Assembly: GCA_946885545.1 (NCBI GenBank) | Contig: CAMPGP010000030.1 | Coordinates: 1 to 13,725 of the forward strand | Direction: 5' to 3' | Length of the DNA: 13,725 bases | Source: an uncultured Altererythrobacter sp. | GTDB lineage: Bacteria > Pseudomonadota > Alphaproteobacteria > Sphingomonadales > Sphingomonadaceae | Shown here: one piece after another, positions 1-7,142 of the stretch | Layout of the letters: every line of letters begins with the position of its first letter | Numbering within the stretch: the stretch's first letter is position 1 | The notes under the pieces: model-generated | What the model saw: the letters and a program-made list of their open reading frames with translations, nothing else | Databases searched by the model: none | What the model was told of the DNA's origin: nothing | Made by a program: the position numbers and the translations under genes

Positions 1-682
1 TGCCGTAGAATGTGCAGGTGCCCGGCGAATGGTAGCTTCCGAGCTCGCTTTCGAGCAGCTCGGCGCGGCCGACCTTGCCTTCGGCATAGAGCTGGCGGAC
101 GCGCTGCTTTTCCTTGTTCGCGATCCCGCTCGGCATCGGGCCGGAGGGGACGAAGATCGTCGGCATGTGCCCGAAGCGCAGCGCCCCGATCAGCAGCCCC
201 GGCACGATCTTGTCGCAGATGCCGAGCGTCAGCACGCCGTCGTACATCGCGTGGCTCAGCGCCACTCCGGTCGAGAGCGCAATCACGTCGCGGCTGAACA
301 GGCTCAGCTCCATGCCCGTTTCGCCCTGCGTCACCCCGTCGCACATCGCCGGGGTCGCGCCCGCGACTTGCGCCGTGGCGCCCACTTCGCGCGCGTAGAT
401 CTTCAGTCGCTCGGGATAGCGGCCGTAGGGCTGATGCGCGCTGAGCATGTCGTTGTAGCTGGTCACGATGCCGATGTTCGGCCCGCGATGCGCCTTAAGC
501 GCCTCTTGATCCTCGAGCGCCCCGGCGTAGGCGTGCGCGAGATTGGAGCACGAGACCTGGCTCCGGTCGGGCCGGTTGTCCGCCTCGCGCTCCATCAGCT
601 CGAGATAGGCCGCGCGGCCATCGCGCGAATTCTCGATCACCCGCTGGGTAACGCGGTGAATGGTGTCGTGCAGGTTATTCAT
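1..682 (-). CDS. edd: 6-phosphogluconate dehydratase, N-terminal 227 residues (cut by window edge)
   Basis: Edd dehydrates 6-phosphogluconate to 2-keto-3-deoxy-6-phosphogluconate in the cytoplasm, the first dedicated step of the Entner-Doudoroff pathway. The visible protein starts [19 protein letters not shown] and carries the IlvD/Edd family signatures: [10 protein letters not shown] at 114-123, ICDKIVPG at 155-162, and [10 protein letters not shown] at 218-227 where the window ends. C114, C156 and C223 lie in the conserved cysteine motifs associated with the iron-sulfur cluster in this family. IlvD (dihydroxyacid dehydratase) is the main alternative, but the N-terminal extension with the [20 protein letters not shown] stretch (68-87) fits Edd. 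E. coli Edd is about 603 residues, so roughly 60% is outside the window. The start follows the zwf stop by 8 bases, with a GAGAG ribosome-binding sequence inside the end of zwf, so the two genes are surely one transcript. Confidence 0.95.
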   Translation of the reverse strand, partial: MNNLHDTIHRVTQRVIENSRDGRAAYLELMEREADNRPDRSQVSCSNLAHAYAGALEDQEALKAHRGPNIGIVTSYNDMLSAHQPYGRYPERLKIYAREVGATAQVAGATPAMCDGVTQGETGMELSLFSRDVIALSTGVALSHAMYDGVLTLGICDKIVPGLLIGALRFGHMPTIFVPSGPMPSGIANKEKQRVRQLYAEGKVGRAELLESELGSYHSPGTCTFYG

Positions 683-690
683 GACCGCTC

Positions 691-2130
691 TCATTCATGC
701 CAGGTCACCCCGTCGCGTTCGGCGAGCGCGATCGCCGCGCTCGGGCCCCAGCTGCCGGAGGTGTAGGTCTTGGGCGCGAGGCCCTGCGCGTCCCAGCCTG
801 CGCGGATCGCGTCGATCCACTCCCACTGCGCCTCGACCTCGTCGCGGCGGACGAACAGCGTCTGGTCGCCCTCTACCAGATCGAGCAGCAGACGCTCGTA
901 GGCGATCCGCCGCACGGTCCCCGAGAACGCGTCGGGCATCGCGATGTTGAGCGGCACGCTGCGCAGGCGGATGCCGTCGCGATCGAGGCCCGGCACTTTG
1001 GCCATCAGCGAGAGGGTTATGTTCTCTTCGGGCTGGATGCCGATCACGAGCTTGTTCGGAAGCATCCGCGCACCCTTGTCGGCGAAGATCGAGTGCGGGA
1101 CGCAGCGGAACTGGACGACGATTTCGGTCACCCGCTCGGGCAGCCGCTTGCCGGTCCGCAGGTAGAACGGCACGCCCTTCCAGCGCCAGTTGTCGACGTG
1201 CGCCTTGATCGCGACGAAGGTCTCGGTGTTCGATTCCTTCTCCAGCTCCTCGTCGTAACCGGGCACGGCCTGGCCCTTGATCGCGCCCGAGCGGTACTGG
1301 CCGGTTACGGTCTCCCCCTCGACGACCTTGCGTAACGATCGCAGGACCTTGACCTTCTCGTCGCGCACCGCGGTGGCGTCGAAGTTGCCCGGCGGCTCCA
1401 TTGCCACGAGAGCGAGCAACTGCAGCATGTGGTTCTGCACCATGTCACGCAGCGCACCGGCATCGTCGTAAAACGCCACGCGCCCTTCGAGCCCGACCGT
1501 CTCGGCGACAGTGATCTGCACGTGATCGATGTGCGCCGCGTTCCACAGCGGCTCGAACAGGATGTTGGCGAAGCGCAGCGCCAGCAGGTTCTGCACCGTT
1601 TCCTTGCCCAGGTAGTGATCGATGCGAAAGATGCGATCTTCGGGAAAGGCGGCGGCAACCGCATCGTTGATCTCGCAGCTCGTTGCGAGATCTATGCCGA
1701 GCGGCTTTTCCAGGCACATGCGCACGTTCGGCCCGTCGAGCCCGGCGTGCTGCAATCCGCGGATGGTCGGCTCGAACAGGCTCGGCGCGGTCGAGAGGAA
1801 GATCGCCACGCCGCGCTTGGGCTCGCCGACCTTGGCCGCCAGTTCCTCGTACCCCTCGAGCGTTGTCGCATCGAGCGGCTGGTAGCTCAAGCGATTGAGG
1901 AAATCGGCCATGCCTCCGCGCCGATGCGCAGGCAGATACTTCTCCAGCGCCTCGCGCGCGAAGTTGCGGAACTGCGCGTCGCTCATCTCCGATCGCGCGG
2001 TGCCGACGATCTTCAGATCCTCGGCGAGTAGATCGTCGTGATCGAGCGCGCACAGCGAGGGCAGCAGCATGCGCTGCGCCAGGTCACCCGTCGCCCCGAA
2101 CAGGACCAGCCGGTCTGCGGTAAAGCTCAT
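691..2130 (-). CDS. zwf: Glucose-6-phosphate 1-dehydrogenase
   Basis: Zwf oxidises glucose 6-phosphate to 6-phosphogluconolactone with NAD(P)+ and feeds the Entner-Doudoroff pathway and NADPH supply. The 479-residue product has the nucleotide-binding motif GATGDLAQR at 12-20, EKPLG at 141-145 and the active-site signature RIDHYLGKE at 169-177, which contains the catalytic His and substrate-binding Lys. Length is normal for the family. The start [16 protein letters not shown] was chosen because it follows an AAAGGCG ribosome-binding sequence (2138-2144) and leaves the usual short segment before the Rossmann motif; an in-frame ATG at 2199 would run through the shared regulatory element. edd follows 8 bases downstream; no 6-phosphogluconolactonase gene (pgl) sits between them. 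The upstream region (2131-2264) is shared with the divergent lacI-family gene and holds a conserved element and an inverted repeat, so regulation by that protein is plausible. Confidence 0.97.
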   Translation of the reverse strand: MSFTADRLVLFGATGDLAQRMLLPSLCALDHDDLLAEDLKIVGTARSEMSDAQFRNFAREALEKYLPAHRRGGMADFLNRLSYQPLDATTLEGYEELAAKVGEPKRGVAIFLSTAPSLFEPTIRGLQHAGLDGPNVRMCLEKPLGIDLATSCEINDAVAAAFPEDRIFRIDHYLGKETVQNLLALRFANILFEPLWNAAHIDHVQITVAETVGLEGRVAFYDDAGALRDMVQNHMLQLLALVAMEPPGNFDATAVRDEKVKVLRSLRKVVEGETVTGQYRSGAIKGQAVPGYDEELEKESNTETFVAIKAHVDNWRWKGVPFYLRTGKRLPERVTEIVVQFRCVPHSIFADKGARMLPNKLVIGIQPEENITLSLMAKVPGLDRDGIRLRSVPLNIAMPDAFSGTVRRIAYERLLLDLVEGDQTLFVRRDEVEAQWEWIDAIRAGWDAQGLAPKTYTSGSWGPSAAIALAERDGVTWHE

Positions 2131-2165
2131 GCATTCGCGCCTTTCGCTCGTCGTATTGCTGTCTA

Positions 2166-2187
2166 GGCAAGCATGCCCGCGCTTGCC
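2166..2187. promoter_or_regulatory. Inverted repeat in the zwf/lacI divergent region
   Basis: Perfect 7-bp arms GGCAAGC (2166-2172) and GCTTGCC (2181-2187) are separated by 8 bases. The repeat lies 36-57 bases upstream of the zwf start and could be an operator for the adjacent LacI-family protein or another dimeric regulator. Only the symmetry is seen; the role is inferred. Confidence 0.4.
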
Positions 2188-2190
2188 AGT

Positions 2191-2208
2191 GCGTCGCATA
2201 CATATTCA
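2191..2208 (-). promoter_or_regulatory. Conserved 18-bp element upstream of zwf (copy 1)
   Basis: Plus-strand sequence GCGTCGCATACATATTCA. It matches 17 of 18 bases of a site upstream of glk (7125-7142), and its last 14 bases are identical there. There are 60 bases between the element and the zwf start codon, against 61 at glk. The AT-rich core stands out against the GC-rich surroundings. It does not resolve into a clear -35/-10 pair with standard spacing, so a regulator-binding site, possibly overlapping the promoter, is the better reading. It is also 56 bases before the divergent lacI-family start. Confidence 0.6.
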
Positions 2209-2253
2209 GCCCCGCGCCTTCGCCGGGTTGCGCTTTGCTGCGCTCTTGCCGAT

Positions 2254-2259
2254 AGGAGG
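2254..2259 (+). promoter_or_regulatory. Strong ribosome-binding site of the LacI-family gene
   Basis: AGGAGG lies 5 bases before the ATG at 2265 and fixes that start. Confidence 0.8.
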
Positions 2260-2264
2260 CGGCG

Positions 2265-3278
2265 ATGAGCAATCGGCGGCCGACCTCGATCGATGTTGCG
2301 GAGCGGGCGGGCGTCAGCCAGTCCACCGTCTCGCGCGCGCTCGCGGGTTCTGAGGTGATCACCGAGGCGACCCGCGCCAAGGTGCTGCGCGCGGCGGAGG
2401 AAATCGGCTATTTCGTCGATGAGCGCGCGGCGCGGCTGCGGCGCGGATCGACCGGCACGCTTGCGGTGGTGGTGATTTGCCGCCCGGGCGAGAGCGCGGC
2501 GGACATCAACCCGTTCTCCTACATGCTGCTCGGTAGCGTCTGCCTCGCCGCGTCGGAACGCGGGTTCGAGACGCTCGTCTCGTTCCAGGCGCGCGACGAG
2601 CATTTCTTCGGCCATTACGAGGAACGCGGCTGGGCCGACGGGCTGGTGGTCATCGGCACCACCACCAACCGCGCGGCGTGGGACTATTTTCGCGGGCTGG
2701 ATCGCGAGGGGCGGCGCGTCGTCTACTGGGGATCGCCCTTCGACGATCTCGAATGGGTGCGATCCGACAATCGCGCGGCGGGGCGCATCGCGGTCGAGCA
2801 TCTGCTCGCGCAGGGCTACCGCGCGCCATGCTTTCTTGGCGCGATCGATTCGCCGCAGCACCAGTTCGCCGAACGCTACGAGGGTTACTGCGATGGCATG
2901 CGCGCTGCAGGGCTCGATCCGTGCCTCGTCGTCACCCAGGACGGCGCCACGCGCGAGGAGGAAGGGCGTAGTGCCATGGCCGCCTGGCTGGATCGTGGCG
3001 GCCAGGCCGACGCGGTCTTCGCCGCCTGCGACGCGATGGCGCTCGGCGCGCTGGAGGAACTGGCCAGGCGCGACGTCGCGGTTCCCGAGGAGATCGGCCT
3101 GGTCGGGTTCGACGACCTCCCGGCTGCGCGTTTCAGCCAGCCTGCTCTGACTACGATTGCTCCCGACCCCGCCGCCGCGGGCGCGCTGCTGGTGGAGGCC
3201 GTGCTGCGCGCGGGCGAGGACGATCCGCTGCGGCGCGTGCCGGTATCGCTTACCGCGCGCGGGAGCACGGCGCGCTAG
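2265..3278 (+). CDS. LacI-family transcriptional regulator, probably of glucose/Entner-Doudoroff genes
   Basis: This is a cytoplasmic DNA-binding repressor/activator of 337 residues, the usual LacI/GalR length. The N-terminal helix-turn-helix covers residues 7-51 (SIDVAERAGVSQSTVSRAL, followed by the hinge-side VITEATRAKVLRAAEEIGY). Residues from about 64 to 330 form the periplasmic-binding-protein-like effector domain, with the typical LVGFDDLPAARFSQPALTTI segment near the C-terminus. The start has a strong AGGAGG site. The gene is divergent from zwf-edd and convergent with the glk-ppc-like unit, and both of those units carry the same 18-bp upstream element. From context the effector is likely a sugar phosphate of the pathway. 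LacI-family regulators of central carbon metabolism such as CceR of Rhodobacter sphaeroides are known, but orthology cannot be settled here. No partner-specific residues were assigned. Confidence 0.9.
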   Translation: MSNRRPTSIDVAERAGVSQSTVSRALAGSEVITEATRAKVLRAAEEIGYFVDERAARLRRGSTGTLAVVVICRPGESAADINPFSYMLLGSVCLAASERGFETLVSFQARDEHFFGHYEERGWADGLVVIGTTTNRAAWDYFRGLDREGRRVVYWGSPFDDLEWVRSDNRAAGRIAVEHLLAQGYRAPCFLGAIDSPQHQFAERYEGYCDGMRAAGLDPCLVVTQDGATREEEGRSAMAAWLDRGGQADAVFAACDAMALGALEELARRDVAVPEEIGLVGFDDLPAARFSQPALTTIAPDPAAAGALLVEAVLRAGEDDPLRRVPVSLTARGSTAR

Positions 3279-3308
3279 ACGTTTGGCGGGTCCTCAGGGG
3301 TCCTCGTG

Positions 3309-6089
3309 TCAGCCGTGCGCGCCGAACTCGTTGGCGATGGCGGTCGAAATTCGCAGTGCCAGCGCATATGCCCGCTCGATCGGCGCGATGTAGTCCTTCT
3401 CGATCGCGGCATAGCCGCCCGCGCCGTGATCCGGATAGTCCGAGGGTTCGTCGAGCACGTAGTCGCTCGGGCCGGGGAAGCGTGTGGGGAAGGCGCGCCG
3501 CAACTGCGCCAGCGCGTCCTCGACCCTCAGGGTCAGGACCATCTCGATCACGTCGCTGCGGCTGATGTCGTTCGCGCGGCTGAATGCCGGGACCGAGACC
3601 GCACGCAGGAACATATGCTGCAGCAGCGCCAGCCGCAGCGCCTGGAGCACCCCGATCCGGCGCCGCACTTCCTCGCGATTCTCCACCGGCGCCTCGTCGG
3701 GCAACAGGTCGAGCAGGCGATGCAGCTTGAGCGCATCGATCCTGAGACGCGATGCGAGGCGGCGGAACACGCCCGCACGGTCGTCCTTGACCAGATATTC
3801 GGCGAGCATGGCGCAAGGTTCGGCAAGGCTGCGCTCGGTCCCGCGATAGGTCCGGCTGGCCCAGTAGGCGGAATTGTAGAGCTCGCCGTAGGCCGCCACC
3901 GTCTTGATGCTGGCGAGAGCGTTCGACGCGCGCGCCAGCCGCACGATCTGCCGCCCGCGCGCGCTTTCGGCGAGCAGTTCGGCGATTTCCTCGCGGTTGC
4001 CCTCAGCTGCGCTGCCGAGCCCGGCGATCACATTCACCGGATAGCCGAGCTGCTGGAGGACGGCGTTGTGCGGGATGGCGCGGATCTGCCGCAGGTTCAT
4101 CTCGCGATCGGCATTGAGGTCCGACTGGCGGCGCGACACGCGGCTGCCCGTCGAATTGAGCAGCCCCAGACCGAACGCGGTCACCGCGCGGCTGTACGTG
4201 CCGCTCTCCAGATGTTCGTGCTGGTGGTCGCGGATGGCGCGGTAGAAATCGAGGCTCAGGTCGGTCCGGCGGTAGAACGGGTCGGCCGGAACGTCGGCTT
4301 CGGTTTCGGCCGGGCGCAGTTCGGCGATGCGGGTCAGCGTCGCCAGCGCCAGCTCGGTATTGGCGAAGAACAGGTAGCCGTCGCCGCCCTGGAAGCTGAC
4401 TTCGGGCTCGAGCCGGATTCCCGCCCGCGCGAACCGTCGCCGCGCCCAGGGCGAAAGCGCCCATTCGAGCCGGTCGGCAACGCCGCCGGGGTGCGCGCCG
4501 CGGCCCATGCCTTCGCCGTGGGTGTTGAAGATCAGCGCCGCGACGTCGGTCAGACCGTTGCCCGCGATCGCCTCCGCCAGCCGCCCCTGCAGCCGCTCGA
4601 TCGCGAGGCTCGCGGGGATCTGGCCGACGAAGCGGCCCGCATCGGAAAAGCCGGTCTGTATGCACACCCGGCCACGCTTTCGCGCATAGTCGCGGAAAAT
4701 GTCTTCGGCGAGCAGGGCATCGAGGAAGCGCCCGCCATGCTCGAGCGCGGCCTCGGTTTCGAACAGCGGCGAGACGTCGACTTTGTCCTCGACTCCGAAC
4801 AGCCGCGCGAAATAGAGCGCCGCCAGGACCGTGGCGGGGTGCTCGCACTCGGCGATCAGCATGCGGATCGGCGCGTCGCCGTCGACGTGGCGCAGGATCT
4901 GCGCCATGGCGAGGAATTGGCGGATCGCGGTCGAGCTTTCGATTGCGAGCGCGGCGAAATTGCTCCGCAGCGGCGTGGCCTCGGAGATGAGATCGCGCAG
5001 TGTAACCAGCGCACCTTGGCTCGCGAGGTCGACCGTCTGCCCTTCCTCGTCGAGCCGCCGACGGATCGCGTTGTGGAGCTGCTTGGCGTTCACCCGGAAA
5101 TGAATCCCGCCCATGCCGAGCCCGTCGGCGCGCATGGCGGCGGCGAGCGTCTTCAGCGCGACGGCGCGCTCGCCCCCGGCCTCGCGCGCCTCGCCTTCGA
5201 GCCGCTCGATCAGCGGCGCGAGCGAGAGCAGCTTGGCCGGATCGTCCGCCGTCAGCTTGTTGGCGGCGGCCGAAAGCGCCTCGGCATCGTCCAGCGGCTC
5301 GGCGAACGAACCGGCGCAATCGGCCGTATGCGCCTGCGCCGCGCGCAAGGTTTCGACCAGCGGATGGGTTTCGTCGATCGCAGCCAGCGAAGCGGCGTAG
5401 CGCGCCAGTCGCTCGGCCTTTTCCGCCAGGCGGAACCCGATCGAGGTGTGCCACCCGATGTCGGTGCGCCCGTCCATGTCGTAGCCGACCCAGGTGGCGA
5501 AGCGGAACGGAAGCGGCGACAGCGCGTGCCACTCCTCCGGCCAGCGCTCGCGCGCGATGTCCAGCAGGTGAGAGACGATCCGGTCGCGCGCGTCCTGGCC
5601 CTGCGCCATCGCGGCCATCGCTCGGCCGTGTTCGTAGGCGAGGGTGATCGTCGGGCGCTCGGACGGTGCGGCACAGGCCGCATCTCCGATAGCGCCTTCG
5701 CTCGCGGCCGCCGTGGCGACCGCTTCGGATTGCGCCGGGGCGAGCAGGAAGGTCGGGTGCGCGGTGAAGACCGCGTGCAGCTGCGGATGCTCCCACGCCT
5801 CGCGGAACGCCTCGAACTCGGTCGCGCGGATGCAGCGGTCGAGCGCTTCGTCGTTGGCCTCCGTGGCGACAGGCGCGACCAGCCGCTGCAGCCGTCCGGC
5901 GCGGTTCATCAGTGCCTCGCATTCGAGCTCGGCGATCATTGATTCCAACGCCGAGAGATCGATCTCCCCGCTTTCCAGTTCGCGCGACAGGTCGTGCGAA
6001 AGCTGGAACACCGGGTTGAACAGCGGCGTTTCCTGCGTCTGCCGGTGCAGCACGCCGAGGCGTTCTGTAAGTTCCGCGACGGTCCTCAT
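3309..6089 (-). CDS. Divergent phosphoenolpyruvate carboxylase homologue
   Basis: PEP carboxylase makes oxaloacetate from PEP and bicarbonate in the cytoplasm. This 926-residue protein aligns by eye along the whole family: FTAHPTF at 108-114 (family TAHPTE), GYDMDGR at 202-208 (family GGDRDGNP), GIHFRVNAKQ at 328-337, PLFET at 441-445, GFSDAGR at 480-486 (family GYSDSAKDAG), HGEGMGRGAHPGG at 524-536 (family HGRGGSIGRGG loop), SFQGG at 565-569 (family TEQGE), and SRVSRRQS at 649-656 (family SRPAKRRP). The catalytic His of TAHPT and one loop Arg remain, but the lysine of the SDSAKDAG motif reads Arg, the first Arg of the glycine-rich loop reads Glu with a shorter loop, and the end is FGAHG rather than the usual NTG. 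So it may be a catalytically changed paralogue. The start overlaps the glk stop (ATGA), implying translational coupling. Length is close to E. coli Ppc (883). I therefore leave the symbol empty. Confidence 0.8.
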   Translation of the reverse strand: MRTVAELTERLGVLHRQTQETPLFNPVFQLSHDLSRELESGEIDLSALESMIAELECEALMNRAGRLQRLVAPVATEANDEALDRCIRATEFEAFREAWEHPQLHAVFTAHPTFLLAPAQSEAVATAAASEGAIGDAACAAPSERPTITLAYEHGRAMAAMAQGQDARDRIVSHLLDIARERWPEEWHALSPLPFRFATWVGYDMDGRTDIGWHTSIGFRLAEKAERLARYAASLAAIDETHPLVETLRAAQAHTADCAGSFAEPLDDAEALSAAANKLTADDPAKLLSLAPLIERLEGEAREAGGERAVALKTLAAAMRADGLGMGGIHFRVNAKQLHNAIRRRLDEEGQTVDLASQGALVTLRDLISEATPLRSNFAALAIESSTAIRQFLAMAQILRHVDGDAPIRMLIAECEHPATVLAALYFARLFGVEDKVDVSPLFETEAALEHGGRFLDALLAEDIFRDYARKRGRVCIQTGFSDAGRFVGQIPASLAIERLQGRLAEAIAGNGLTDVAALIFNTHGEGMGRGAHPGGVADRLEWALSPWARRRFARAGIRLEPEVSFQGGDGYLFFANTELALATLTRIAELRPAETEADVPADPFYRRTDLSLDFYRAIRDHQHEHLESGTYSRAVTAFGLGLLNSTGSRVSRRQSDLNADREMNLRQIRAIPHNAVLQQLGYPVNVIAGLGSAAEGNREEIAELLAESARGRQIVRLARASNALASIKTVAAYGELYNSAYWASRTYRGTERSLAEPCAMLAEYLVKDDRAGVFRRLASRLRIDALKLHRLLDLLPDEAPVENREEVRRRIGVLQALRLALLQHMFLRAVSVPAFSRANDISRSDVIEMVLTLRVEDALAQLRRAFPTRFPGPSDYVLDEPSDYPDHGAGGYAAIEKDYIAPIERAYALALRISTAIANEFGAHG

Positions 6090-7063
6090 GCGCCGTTCCC
6101 GTGCTGCGAGGCATAGGCGGCCGCCGCGCCATAGAGGCCGGGTTGCGGATGGACGATCAGCTTGACCGGGAGGCCAGCCATCATCGTCTCGAAGCGTCCC
6201 TTGGCACGGAACCGCTCGGCAAAGCCGGAGGCCATGAGCGTCTCGCGAATCCGGTAACCGAGCCCGCCCGCGATCACGACGCCCTTGGCGCCATGCGCCA
6301 GCGCCATGTCGCCCGACACGCTGCCGAGCGAGAGGCAGAACCGGTCGACCGCCGCGGCGGCGAGACTGTCCTCGCCGCTCATCCCCTTGGTCCAGATCTC
6401 GACATCGTCCGCTTCGGGTACGGTGCGTTTCTCCATCGCCGCGAGCGTCTGGTAGATATCGACGATCGCGGGGCCTGCGACCACCCGCTCCACCGACACG
6501 CGCCGGTGGCGCTTGCGCAGGCGGGCGAGGATCGCGTCCTCGATCAGGTCGAGCGGGGCGAAGTCGATGTGCCCGCCCTCGGTCGCCGAGACGCGGTAGC
6601 TGCCGTCGGGCTCGCGGTAGAGGTGCGCAACGCCGAGCCCGGTACCGGGGCCCAGCACGGTCAGCCGCCCGGTCGGGGGCAGCGGGCCGTCGGGGCCGGT
6701 CAGATGCAGGAATTGCTCCTCGGGCGCGCGCGCCACGGCATGCGCGACCGCCTCGAAATCGTTGACGATGGTGAAGCGTTCGACGCCGAGCTTGTCCTTC
6801 ACCAGCGCGGGGCGGATGATCCAAGGATTGTTGGTGAAGCGGATCACGTCGCCGCCCACCGGCCCCGCGATCGCCATGCTGACCGCGTCGGGCAGGGTGC
6901 CGCCCTGCCGCTCGCGGAAATCCTCCCACGCGGTCTGGAAGCTGGCGTGATCCTCGGTGTGGAGCGTCTCGGGTTCGCCCAGCGTGATCGCTCCGTCGTC
7001 CGCGACCGTCGCGATCGCGAAACGCGCGTGCGTTCCGCCGATGTCCACCGCCACCAGTTCCAT
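6086..7063 (-). CDS. glk: Glucokinase
   Basis: Glk phosphorylates glucose to glucose 6-phosphate with ATP in the cytoplasm and supplies zwf. The 325-residue protein is of the E. coli Glk type (321 residues) rather than the ROK type. Motifs are DIGGTHARF at 7-15 (phosphate 1), IAGPVGGD at 65-72, NDFEA at 101-105 with the catalytic Asp102, LGPGTGLGV at 137-145 (phosphate 2), TEGGHIDF at 161-168 and VIAGGLG near the C-terminus. The start was chosen for GGGAG at 7070-7074 with a 6-base spacer and because it leaves DIGGT at the expected N-terminal position. The stop overlaps the start of the PEP-carboxylase-like gene. A 76-base gap separates it from the upstream transglutaminase-like gene and holds the element shared with zwf, so glk probably has its own promoter. 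Confidence 0.96.
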   Translation of the reverse strand: MELVAVDIGGTHARFAIATVADDGAITLGEPETLHTEDHASFQTAWEDFRERQGGTLPDAVSMAIAGPVGGDVIRFTNNPWIIRPALVKDKLGVERFTIVNDFEAVAHAVARAPEEQFLHLTGPDGPLPPTGRLTVLGPGTGLGVAHLYREPDGSYRVSATEGGHIDFAPLDLIEDAILARLRKRHRRVSVERVVAGPAIVDIYQTLAAMEKRTVPEADDVEIWTKGMSGEDSLAAAAVDRFCLSLGSVSGDMALAHGAKGVVIAGGLGYRIRETLMASGFAERFRAKGRFETMMAGLPVKLIVHPQPGLYGAAAAYASQHGNGA

Positions 7064-7094
7064 CGATATCTCCCGCTTTTTTACTCTCGCGGCT

Positions 7095-7104
7095 CTGCTA
7101 GCAG
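7095..7104. repeat. 10-bp perfect palindrome in the glk leader
   Basis: CTGCTAGCAG is fully self-complementary and lies 31-40 bases upstream of the glk ATG. The zwf leader has a loosely similar CTAG-containing stretch at a comparable distance (CTAG at 2163-2166). A role as operator half-site or transcription-start region is only a guess. Confidence 0.3.
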
Positions 7105-7124
7105 CCGCCCGGCGCGATGCCCAC

Positions 7125-7142
7125 GCGCCGCATACATATTCA
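7125..7142 (-). promoter_or_regulatory. Conserved 18-bp element upstream of glk (copy 2)
   Basis: Plus-strand sequence GCGCCGCATACATATTCA differs from the zwf copy (2191-2208) at one base. There are 61 bases between it and the glk start. On the minus strand it begins exactly with the TGA stop codon of the transglutaminase-like gene. A nearby block, ATGCCCACGC at 7117-7126, also resembles ATGCCCGCGC at 2173-2182 near zwf. It probably binds a regulator shared by the two sugar units. Confidence 0.6.

Noticed and set aside
2131..2199. Upstream in-frame ATG for zwf at 2199
   Set aside because: It would add 23 unrelated residues, has no better ribosome-binding site and would begin within the shared regulatory element.
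3306..5942. An 878-codon open frame on the plus strand, antisense to the PEP-carboxylase-like gene
   Set aside because: Its translation is Arg/Ala/Asp-rich with no recognisable domain, and it mirrors a minus-strand gene with clear family motifs. Long antisense frames are common in GC-rich coding DNA.
4003..6132. A 709-codon minus-strand frame overlapping the PEP-carboxylase-like gene in another phase
   Set aside because: Low-complexity Arg/Ala/Gly/Pro composition and no motifs; it is an out-of-frame shadow.
6090..6929. Upstream in-frame extension of the PEP-carboxylase-like gene to 6929
   Set aside because: This part is out-of-frame reading of glk with shadow composition; the real start is the ATG at 6089 overlapping the glk stop.
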